64,000 nt of DNA, taken from positions 186,001 to 250,000 of the forward strand of contig FMBT01000324.1 in assembly GCA_900095095.1 (NCBI GenBank), given 5' to 3'. The notes beneath the pieces are model-generated. The model searched no databases. It worked only from the letters and a program-made list of their open reading frames with translations, and was not told where the DNA came from. The DNA is from Fragilariopsis cylindrus CCMP1102. Lineage: Eukaryota > Bacillariophyta > Bacillariophyceae > Bacillariales > Bacillariaceae. A program made the position numbers and the translations under genes. Shown piece by piece: positions 1 to 9,500 of the stretch (the stretch's first letter is position 1; every line of letters starts with the position of its first letter).

Positions 1-414
1 TATTGAATGTGTCACGGGAAAATTGCACTACTGCTCTTTTCTTTCGGAATATAAGTTGAAAACATCTAAAGATCTAGAATTGCAGGTGTTCTTTATTCTT
101 TATTCGATAGCAGTACTCACACTGCAAGTATAAGCCTCCTATCTAGATACAGTCCAATTAGGGTATTTTCCTTCTTCCTGTCTACTTTTCTATTATTATC
201 TATCAGTTATTGTAGGCGTGTCTCAAATAATAGTCAATGTGTAAACTACCATTCTGGATATTATATTCTATTCATATATATATATATATACATATTTATA
301 TATATGCGTGTGCTCTTAGTATACTAGTCAGCCTATGATAAGCATGTTCAGCGGCGACTCAACAAATTCAGTTCTTTTTTGTCGATGCACCAAAAAACTT
401 GTCTAAAGAAATTA
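1..414. other. AT-rich spacer with TA microsatellite
   Basis: No coding signal seen on either strand. A TA-rich simple-sequence tract lies near 277-306. It is the 3' flank of the degenerate minus-strand glycosyltransferase that follows. Confidence 0.6.
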
Positions 415-1923
415 TCAAGAAGGAACTCTACCTAGCAAGAACTTAGCTCTATCAAGACCGACTTGGTCTACAAATCGGGGTAGCCATCGGTAAATTTCTT
501 CCTGACAACAAGTAGTAGAATCACTAACCTCAGCCAATTCTTTCCATTGGTCGAAAACCCTGCGTTTGTCACCCTTAGATTGGAATCTTTTCCACCCTCC
601 AGCATAATGCATAAGATAAAAAGGAGACTGCTTGAAGACTGGGACAGGTCTTATACATTCGTCTCTGAATGGACGATGTATGTTACTAGGTTCCATTGAT
701 AAGGTTGTGTTAGAAATATTACCAATATTCATAAAAACCTTACCAAACCTATTCTTCGAAAAGTCTTCTTTTTTTGCGTGTTGTTGAAATTTTAGAGTAC
801 CAAGAGAATCGTAGTCAAAATTTGCTTTTGCGAATTCTTTAATTTCGATGGAATTGGGACAGGTAAAATTTTCAAGTGCTCCGAAAGAAACTCTGGGCAG
901 AGTATGACACGATTTCAATGGTTGTTGTATGCTGTAAAATGAATTGATTATATCAATAACTGTTGAATTTGAATCTCTTTGTGGTAGGTTTATTCTCAAC
1001 CCATATGTTTCATTCAGTTGTAGTCTGTTCTCGTTTGTCGCATTTGTAGTTGCTGCTGCTAAATCGTTTGATCGCTTTGTTCGTCCGCAGTTATGTGATT
1101 TATTGCCACGAATTCATCTGTGTCTCCCAAAGTCACCCAACGAACCTTTTTTTGTTCCATAAAATTTGTACATACTGTAACATAATCATAGTTGACTGAG
1201 CGTTAGTGGTAGTTATGATTCTTTTTTTCCGTCGAATAATAACAATAATAATAACAGTTAAGCATCAACGACGTATAATGAAATACAGGCGTATCAATCA
1301 GATAATCCACGTATCATATCATTGTATTTTATATCATACGTACCGTTATCATAGCCTTCTGTTTGTGCAACAACGAGAATGGGCCAAATATTGAATCTCA
1401 TGATCGATTGTACTACTATTATTCGATTGTGTTGTATTTACTGTATGTTTTCGATTTCGGTACCGATTTAAAGTTCCTTCTTCATTGAATTCACCATGAA
1501 TATTTTCAAATATAGAAACATTGACCATCCAAGATTTTAGATCTGTATTTGATATTCTCCATTTTCGTAGCACAGTGTTCGGATCTTCGAGATTACCTTC
1601 ATCAGATACTACTAGTAAATATCTCAATGGTAAAACAGTGTAATGATAAGGAATCCATTCCGTTAATAGATCATTGTCACCTTTAACAATTAGACATGCT
1701 CCAAAGCTTTCACCGGGACGAACTGAAGACAGAATGGGATTCTGTGCATTCGTATTGTTATACACACTTGACAATATTCTCTTGTGAAATTCCAAAAGTG
1801 GTAAGCCTTCCCAAACGTTAAGAGTGATAGGATTGTTAGCAACGCAATTGTTTGGAATCGTATCTTCCTTTGTCTTTTAGTATTAGTAACTCCAGCAGGG
1901 AGCAGGAGAAGGGTCGACGTCAT
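415..1923 (-). pseudogene. Degenerate GT92-like glycosyltransferase
   Basis: Three minus-strand pieces read as one protein family. The N-terminal piece (1923 to about 1810) has a membrane anchor (QTIALLTILSLLTF). The middle piece (about 1800-1349) carries GACLIVKGDND, EWIPYHYTVLPLRYL and SDEGN, the start of GT92/DUF23-type domains common in diatoms. A short stretch at about 1150-1070 reads VRWVTLGDTDEF, the expected DxD-type metal site. The C-terminal piece (999-415) has HRPF and LMHYAGGWKRF. The pieces lie in different frames. The first switch, near 1806-1815, has no plausible intron. The second, between about 1350 and 1160, could be an intron (a GTACGT donor and a TTACAG acceptor are present). 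The third is near 1060. Known for the family: Golgi type II transferases. Inference: a decayed copy, or a gene with assembly indels. Confidence 0.55.
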
Positions 1924-2440
1924 GAAACGAAGAAGGCATTCGTGATCGTGAGATTACGTGTGGCAGTCGAGTTATGGTATTTTACTCAATACTAGTACGA
2001 GTAGAGTATCTAAATATTTCGTCGCAGCTGATAATCAACTATCAATCAGTACAATAATCATTACAAGATCATGATTTATTTTCATTATCAATTTATTTGT
2101 CAACGTTATGCTTTTTTAAATACATGCTTCATTAATTTTTCATTTTTGTCGATTTTAAATTTTAAAATTGACGTGCTTTTTAACGCGCGCGAGTGTTCTT
2201 CACGCAAAAGCGCCACCCCCAACAAGCACAACAGACTGAACATGCACTGCCACAACTATATCTTAAAAATTATAAATCAGCAATTTCAGAGCTAAAAATT
2301 AGTAGATACACTCTCTATGATAGATAATGGCTGCAATAAATATGAATTTCCAAATTATTCCTTGACCATACGTTTTGTTGTTGTTCAATTAGGGATTTAC
2401 TAAATTTGTAGATTTTACCTATCAGTTTTCAGGAGAATGA
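1924..2440. other. Intergenic spacer, no gene seen
   Basis: About 500 bases of AT-rich sequence between two minus-strand genes. It must hold the 3' end of the tRNA-guanine transglycosylase transcript and the promoter of the glycosyltransferase remnant. I see no RNA gene or repeat. Confidence 0.5.
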
Positions 2441-4243
2441 TCATATTTTATCTTCCATTATATCCTGTCTAATCGATGCCATCATATCATTCATATATTG
2501 GATATTGTGCTGGGCTGCCAAGGTCACAGCCAATGCCTCATTTGCCTTGAATAAATGCCAAAGATAGGCACGATCGTAATGCTGACACGTCGAGCAGTTG
2601 CACGAATTGTCAAGCTTCATCCCGTATGATTTTGAATGCTTTCCAGATTTTATTTTGATAGATCCATCTTTCGTAAGAATCGTACCATGACGGGCAACAC
2701 GAGTTGGATAGCATGAATCTAATGTGTCAATTCCTCGTGATACAGCATGTCGTATGCTTTCTTCATCCGCAATACCCAATAGATGTCGAGGTTTACTCTT
2801 TCGTTCTGATACTGAATCATCGTCAAATAAGGGCATCATCCAATTCAACAATTCTTTGAGTTCTTGCTTACCATTCCCTAGACTTCCTCCAATTGCAAAT
2901 CCATCAAATGGTAAGCTTGTCAGGAATTCAACTGATTTGGTACGTAACTCTTTATCGATTCCGCCATGGACAACACAAAACATAGCTTGTTTTTGTACGT
3001 CCTCCAAGTGTCTACGAAGAGACCGTGCCTCCCATCGATGTGATCGATCTACTGATTCAACCAAAACCTGTCGATCAATATGATAGGGTGGAAGCTCATC
3101 CAAAGGAATGATTATGTCTGCACCAATTTTTTTTTGTGCTTCAACAGTCGATTCGGGTGTAAGTAGAAATTTAGAACCATCACGGTAACTTCTAAAGACA
3201 ACACCCTCTTCATCCACTTTCACTGCATCGTTCCCTAATTGGTTACGGTATTTACTGTTACCAGATTTGGCTTTTTTTAATTCACCCTTACTCTCCAATT
3301 CTTCCTGAACACTACCATATGCTAAACTAAAGACTTGAAATCCACCTGAATCTGTTATGAATGGTCGATCTTTGCGATTGGTCCATTGATGGATACCACC
3401 AGCCTCGGCAATTATATCAGCTCCAGGATGTAACATTAAATGGTATGTATTTGAAAAGATCAATTGCTGTCCAGCTTTATCAGCATCTCTAAAATCTACA
3501 CCTTTTAAAGCAGCGTTGGTTGCAACGGCTACATACCCAGGAGTATCTATTATCCCGTGAGGTGTATGGATCCGTCCGACTCGAGCTTGACTCTTACTAG
3601 ATTCATGTATTAATTCAAAACGAAAAAAGTCACGGGGTTCGTATGCCCAGTCAGGAAAGTCATCTGGACCTAATAGTGGGTGTTCTTGTGATGATGATGT
3701 CGATGACGACGACATTGATGATAATATTGATGATGATGATGATTGTTTCTTATTGCCATCGTTAAAAGTAGGATCCAGTTGTGTCTTTAAAGTCAAGAGC
3801 TCTTCAACGACCGGTGCTATTATTGTAGCCTTATCAGCCCCCTCCTCTTTCAAAGCACGGATTTTATCACCCGTTTCTTTAATTTTTGACTCCAAAACCT
3901 TCCTTTGTTCCTCTGAAAGTTCCGTTGCTGATGATCCTGTTGATGATGATGTTGATAATAATGATGATGATTGTTTTGATAATTTGTGATTGGTATTCCT
4001 TCTTAAAGTCTTCTGCGTGTTGCTTTTAGTCGTAATGAATTGAGCCAACCTCGTCGAATGATGATGATGACGATGATGACAATTTTGCTGTTGGATCTTC
4101 ATTGGAAGTGAGAGGAAGGCATTTACAGCGCTCGTCCTACCTTTGGATTGATAACCATTCTTCCACACCAAAGACAACATAATCAGCACAACTACTACTT
4201 TCGCTTGTTGATTAAAAGATATGTAATATGGTAAGCACAACAT
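2441..4243 (-). CDS. tgt: Plastid-targeted queuine/guanine tRNA-ribosyltransferase
   Basis: Exchanges guanine-34 of GUN-anticodon tRNAs for queuine or a 7-deazaguanine precursor. The 600-residue intronless frame has a catalytic half from about residue 205. It contains SNTYHLMLHPG, the substrate-binding TDSGGFQVFSL loop, FAIGGSLG, the nucleophile region DTLDSCYPTRVARHG, and a zinc site of C-x-C-x2-C plus a downstream His in SCNCSTCQHYDRAYLWHL. Residues 1-45 hold a hydrophobic signal-like stretch (VVVVLIMLSL) followed by SAVNAFLSLP, which matches the diatom signal-peptide/transit-peptide junction with its Phe. Residues 50-200 are Ser/Thr-rich and disordered. Signal and Phe motif support the first Met and plastid delivery (inference). 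The family is normally about 380-400 residues. Divergent with the FKBP gene about 490 bases away. Confidence 0.92.
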   Translation of the reverse strand: MLCLPYYISFNQQAKVVVVLIMLSLVWKNGYQSKGRTSAVNAFLSLPMKIQQQNCHHRHHHHSTRLAQFITTKSNTQKTLRRNTNHKLSKQSSSLLSTSSSTGSSATELSEEQRKVLESKIKETGDKIRALKEEGADKATIIAPVVEELLTLKTQLDPTFNDGNKKQSSSSSILSSMSSSSTSSSQEHPLLGPDDFPDWAYEPRDFFRFELIHESSKSQARVGRIHTPHGIIDTPGYVAVATNAALKGVDFRDADKAGQQLIFSNTYHLMLHPGADIIAEAGGIHQWTNRKDRPFITDSGGFQVFSLAYGSVQEELESKGELKKAKSGNSKYRNQLGNDAVKVDEEGVVFRSYRDGSKFLLTPESTVEAQKKIGADIIIPLDELPPYHIDRQVLVESVDRSHRWEARSLRRHLEDVQKQAMFCVVHGGIDKELRTKSVEFLTSLPFDGFAIGGSLGNGKQELKELLNWMMPLFDDDSVSERKSKPRHLLGIADEESIRHAVSRGIDTLDSCYPTRVARHGTILTKDGSIKIKSGKHSKSYGMKLDNSCNCSTCQHYDRAYLWHLFKANEALAVTLAAQHNIQYMNDMMASIRQDIMEDKI

Positions 4244-4729
4244 CTGATCAAAAAGTACACTGTACTAGAACTCTTTTTTGATATTGCAACCAATTTTTAT
4301 CTAATTTGATGACGAAGACTTCGAAAGTTTCATACCGTCTGTGAGTATTATTGTTGATGTTGATGTCAAGGGGATTAATAGAGATACGGTACTAGTAGTA
4401 ATGAGATAATGCTGCAGCCCATCATTTTATCTTTTTTCATGATTGGTCCTCCATCGGCATGTTCAATGTGTGAGTGAGAGGCAGTCGAGTCGAGTGAGTC
4501 GATTGATTCAGTCATGTTTTTAATTTTATTGGAAATTTGAGGGATAGTCGTATTTTTTGTATTTTTATATCATTTTTTTAGTAACGTTAGATCCAATGAT
4601 CCAATCACAATACTCTGACTGCAACACTTTTGCTTTTTTGCTTTTGTTGTAACATCATCAACAGTCTTGAAATCACAAATACGAGGTATCACAAAGCAAA
4701 TACATTTTGACATCAAAAAGCAAAAAAGG
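4244..4729. promoter_or_regulatory. Divergent promoter region between tgt and PDZ-FKBP genes
   Basis: Roughly 490 bases separate the two divergent starts, so both promoters must lie here. No TATA box or known element can be assigned with confidence. A direct GAGTGAGAGGCAGTCGAGT / CGAGTGAGTCGATTGATTC stretch near 4470-4516 is locally repetitive. Confidence 0.4.
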
Positions 4730-6022
4730 ATGAAAGTGATTCGATTGCATAGGCCCATGCTTAGTTTTTGGTCTTTATGGGTAATGACGAGTAGTAAATT
4801 GTTATTGGTAAGGGCATTGATAGTCTTTCGATCGTCGTCGTCGTTTCCGCCTTCAACAACAACGACGACATCAATAAGACGGTCCCATGATGTATCTACA
4901 AATACTAATAGTTGCTTATTCAATCAAAACAACGAAGATGATGGTGATTATGATACCAGCTTGTTTCCACGAAGTAGTATGAACAGAAGGAAAATATTTA
5001 CTATGTTGACAGGATACACATCTGCTCTAATTGTCACTGCTGCAAATACTAATCCTGCAAAAGCGATTGTCACCGACGAGACTGACAATTTCGCCGACAA
5101 TTACTGGGATAGTAGTAGTAGTAGTAGTAGTAGTAATAAGAGTAACAAAGATTCACCCATTTCTTTACCATCACCGTCTGACGAAGTTGTGGTAACTGTA
5201 AAATCGAAAGATTTACAAACGAAAGGTGGCATTGGCTTAGAACTAGGAGAGATTGAGTTTCGAACTAATCGTAGAGTATTTGTAAAGAGTGTCAATGAAG
5301 GATCTGTTGCTGATCAATTGGGAATACAAAAAGATTGGGTAATCGTGTCAATTAATGGAGACACTGCTGAACGAACTAATGTTGAGGGTGTAGCTACAAT
5401 GATTTATCGTGCATCTCATAAAGCATCGTCATCATCATCAGAGTCTGATGATGTAATTGTATTGCGATTCAGAGATCCGGTGATTTTTCGTGACCAACTA
5501 AGAGACTTATCTTCTTCTTCTCCGGATTCTGTCGTTACAACACAAGTGGCTCCCGCGGGAGATACCACACAACGTCAATTGGATGGATCAGTGAAACCTG
5601 GTAGAAATGTCACAGAACAAGACGATCAACGAATATCCGTCTCACAATTAATCCCCCCAAAGATGTGCAAACGTGGTTCGACGTTGGATGACCTAATGGA
5701 AATCAGTTACATTGGACGGGTCGTTGAAACAGGGAACATATTTGATGGATCTGCTATCATGGTCGATGGTGAAGGTATACCTGGTAGAGGGAACGATGTA
5801 TCGATTTCTTTCGTTTTGGGGAAGCAACCTTTTGGTCAATTTCCACCCGGCTGGGATGTTGGCTTAACCGGCATGTGTGTGGGAGAACGACGTAGGATAC
5901 TTGTTCCACCAGTATTGGCATATGGTGAAAAAGGCCTACCTAGACGAGGAATTCCAAGCCAAGCTACCTTGCAATACGATGTGACTCTAGTGTCCTTAAA
6001 CGGACTTGCTACGCCGCGATAG
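4730..6022 (+). CDS. Thylakoid-lumen PDZ-FKBP peptidyl-prolyl isomerase
   Basis: Predicted peptidyl-prolyl cis-trans isomerase of the plastid lumen. I prefer the Met at 4730 over an in-frame Met at 4667 because a hydrophobic signal segment (FWSLWVM then LLLVRALIVF) follows it. Numbered from 4667, a twin-arginine leader NRRKIF at about 106-111 is followed by a hydrophobic run and an AKA cleavage site near 131-133, as in TAT-imported lumen proteins. A PDZ-like domain spans about 175-255 (GIGLELGEI, RVFVKSVNEGSVADQLGI, DWVIVSINGD). A C-terminal FKBP domain spans about 335-445 (SYIGRV, FDGS, VLGKQPFGQFPPGWDVGLTG, ERRRILVPPVLAYGEKG). Several usual FKBP active-site aromatics are changed, so catalytic activity is uncertain. 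PDZ plus FKBP in one lumen protein is unusual. Confidence 0.85.
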   Translation: MKVIRLHRPMLSFWSLWVMTSSKLLLVRALIVFRSSSSFPPSTTTTTSIRRSHDVSTNTNSCLFNQNNEDDGDYDTSLFPRSSMNRRKIFTMLTGYTSALIVTAANTNPAKAIVTDETDNFADNYWDSSSSSSSSNKSNKDSPISLPSPSDEVVVTVKSKDLQTKGGIGLELGEIEFRTNRRVFVKSVNEGSVADQLGIQKDWVIVSINGDTAERTNVEGVATMIYRASHKASSSSSESDDVIVLRFRDPVIFRDQLRDLSSSSPDSVVTTQVAPAGDTTQRQLDGSVKPGRNVTEQDDQRISVSQLIPPKMCKRGSTLDDLMEISYIGRVVETGNIFDGSAIMVDGEGIPGRGNDVSISFVLGKQPFGQFPPGWDVGLTGMCVGERRRILVPPVLAYGEKGLPRRGIPSQATLQYDVTLVSLNGLATPR

Positions 6023-6558
6023 TAATATTATTTTATATCATATATGTGTATATATTTCTTTCGTATTCAATCGGACACTCTCTGTCGGTTCAAATCAAAG
6101 CCTAGTATAGCTTTCGGGAGCCACATATGCACTAGTAGGTTCAACCAAGCTGGGTCTAGTAAACAGAAAATGTAGATTTAGTAATAGAGTCGTAATAGGT
6201 ATTCATCAATATAGGGTAGTGCATGTAATAATGGATAATGGGTATTGCTTATAAAAGTGAGCATCATCAGGGTCATGCAAAACTAGTCATAAGGCATGAT
6301 TTAGTCCTAATCTATCTATGCCTCATTTTAAAAAAAAATTGTATCATTTCGGCGAATACTTTAACTTATGTACTTCAAGTCAGGGGTCATAAAATTTATA
6401 ACCCCTGTTTCAAGCAAGATATGAAAATAAATGCGAAGAAATGCAAAAACATATCATCAAATTTCATACGAATAGAAGTATACAATACAATCATCGTAAC
6501 ATAGAAAGTACAATCACAATTAGATCGTCTAGCACAACGCTAACGTCAAGTCTGAGCT
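6023..6558. other. Intergenic spacer, nothing identified
   Basis: AT-rich sequence between two plus-strand genes. A tRNA B-box-like GGTTCAAATC near 6090 has no matching A box or cloverleaf that I can draw, so I call no RNA gene. Confidence 0.5.
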
Positions 6559-9500
6559 ATGGCTCGAGTGAAAGGTGACGCGTCGAGGAGTGTCGACACC
6601 GATCGACAACGGAAACTTCCAAAAAAAGAACAAAACGACGATGCTGGAACAAAATCAGGATCGAAATCAAATAGCAACACCAAGCAAGAACGAAACAATA
6701 CCAAGATGCATGAAGATATCAGCAACACCAGTGATCGTTCTGTCGCTAAGATATTGACCTTGCTGCGATCTCAACCTTCTAATAGATCGTGTTGTGACTG
6801 TCGATGTGCTTTGATAGATCCATCAAATGTTTTTGTCTCAGTTTGTTGTCCCGAAAATTCGATTGGGAGAGGTATCTGCCAAAATAAGAGTCGAAAGATA
6901 GATAATGAGGACGATACGATTGAAATTTCTCTACAAGATTTTCATTTAACGCACCGTGCTTTTGCACCCCCAAATAAAGTTGCTGTTGAAAAAAACGGCG
7001 ACGATAATAGTAATAGTCAAAATCTATACAAGTATAAAGACGACCCAGCAATTTCAGCTAATGGACGCTTTGGTGGGCATGGCGTATTTATATGTTCGAG
7101 ATGCGCTGACGCTCATCGGCAGCTTGGTTATACAATACAAGTGAAACGAGTCGTGGATTCCTCTCTTTGGACGATGGACGAAGTGCAATCCATTGCTGGG
7201 AATGAACAGTGTTGGAACATTTATGAAGGCTTCGTGCCAGATTCGTGGAAACAACGGAGACCGATATTTTCCAGTCCTATATCAACCCGTATCTTGTTTT
7301 GTCGTGCAAAATACGAGGCCTTAGCCTTTTGTCTGCCACAAGTTGGACCGTTGGCAGAAATAAGCTGGCGAGTTGTCCTACGGAACCATCAAAAGAAGAA
7401 CAAAAATCTTCTCGGAAAACAGTCGTACAAAATATCTGCCAGTTTGAAAAATATCTATTCTCTTTCGATAATGGCCCAATCGAATGTGCCAAACAAAAAT
7501 ACTGCAGAAGGAAAAGGGAAGAAATCTAGTCGCATACCCAGTCGACTTATCGATTATTTTTGTGTTATCTCATCATCGTCGCAACTTCTTCCAAGCAACC
7601 CTATCAGAAGCAAAAAACAAAAGACGGTCGATTATTCCAATTTAACTTCTCCAGAGGAACTGAAATTTTGGCCTCATGTTACTGACTGTTTTCCCCGAAA
7701 AAACACACACGGGGAAATGGGATATCAAGATCATATTTCCAGTTTTGTTATGCCCGATGGATGTCATCCAACGTTACAACCTAAACCACCATGCTTTTTT
7801 ACCTTTGTACTGACCATGCCGGACGGCTCATACTTGTACGGTGGATCTCTACAAATTTACGACGAACATGTCGACGCAGGAGAAATCAAGAGCAGTATGA
7901 GAGATTCGGGATACAAAAATGGATTTCCTAAGTTTCTTCAACAGAATGACATCAAAAATAATGATACATCTACTACAGACTCATCGGATGTGTTCTTCTT
8001 TCCCAAATGCTTAGTTATCTTGTCGCGTTATGCGTTCTTTGATATCTTTCGGAGCGTCCTTTTGGATATATACCAAATCTCGTTGATAGGCGCGCCTCTT
8101 CCCATCGAACGGTACATTGCCAATATTGTTTGTGAAATTCCACTGCCACCACAGGGTCAAGTTAAGGTTGAATTTGGATTCTCAAGTGACAAAAAGTTTC
8201 GGATTGAACGTCCGCCCATAAATGAATTGCCCATGGCCAACTTTTCCTACCGCCCATTATTTGCCTCGTTGAGTGTTAGCAATGTGATGGTAGTTCTGGG
8301 GTATCTATTGCAAGAATGCAAGGTAGTGATACTATCACAACATTACAGCATATTGACACCAGTAGCAGAAGCGCTTTTAAGTGCTATTTTTCCCTTTCGG
8401 TGGGCCGGTCTTTACCTTGTAAGTTTTCACATACTTCGTTTTATTTGCTTTCGGTTTTGAAGTCGTTTCTATACTCGTTGTGCATTAGTCGTTTTCCAGC
8501 CCGTACTTACTTACGAATTGTTTGCATTACCTTCATTATTGTTGGATATAGCCCGTGGCTCCTCTGAAAATGATAGAAATCTTGGATGCCCCAGTGCCGT
8601 ATCTCATAGGGTGAGTTAATTTTTGCATTTATTTTCCCTTTCCTTTTGGTTCCTTCTGGTCTTTCTTTCTAACGAATCGCGATTCTGTGATAGGCTGAAC
8701 ACGGAATACTTCAAGATGGTGGATGTTCGCCACAGACCACCAGATGCAATACTTGTAGATTTGGATCGAGATGTCATTTATATAGGAGATATTCCGCTTC
8801 CAGAAATTCCAGTACGTGACGCTCAAAAACTTAGTACGGCGTTAGAAGAAGCTGCTGGGTCAGTATATGTCGTTCCAAACAGTGGTATAAAAGGCTGTAT
8901 TATGGGCGGTTCGAAAGAATTAGTTTTAGTTCCTAACGAAGACCGTCCACGATACGCATATATGACAACTGCGACTGGCCTACCAGTAGAGATGCACTCT
9001 ATGGGTCGATCGGAAGTATTTTCAATAACTGATTTGGCTTATGGCAGATTTGATGACGAAACTGATAGAATCAACGGGTTTGGAAGTGTAGACGGTCAAT
9101 TTACTTCTACGGAAGAGACCGAAGTAACAAATGAAAAGAAAAAAGGGATCGCTTTTAACGCGAGTCCGATGAAAAGGCCTAGGTTTATGCGAAATAAAAA
9201 GGTCGATATCTTGTCCAATAATCACTTAGCAATGAGTCAAAGCCATCTTCTCGACATAATGGCTGAGCCAGAGGGATTTTCTGTAAGTAATATTCGGAAC
9301 ACATTTCTTCGATTTACAGTTGCTACATTTGCAGAATATCAAGATTCCTTGTTATCGGGTTCGAAACGCGATTTGTTCGACAGGGAAAAATTCATTGATA
9401 AGGGTGGTTCTCAAGGGGGAGGATCCAAGTTATTTCTGGAGAATATATTGAATACACAGCTCTTCCAGCGTTTCCTAGAAGAACGAATAGAAAATCCTAA

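Noticed and set aside
6080-6110. tRNA-like B box GGTTCAAATC
   Set aside because: No A box at the right distance and no cloverleaf stems.
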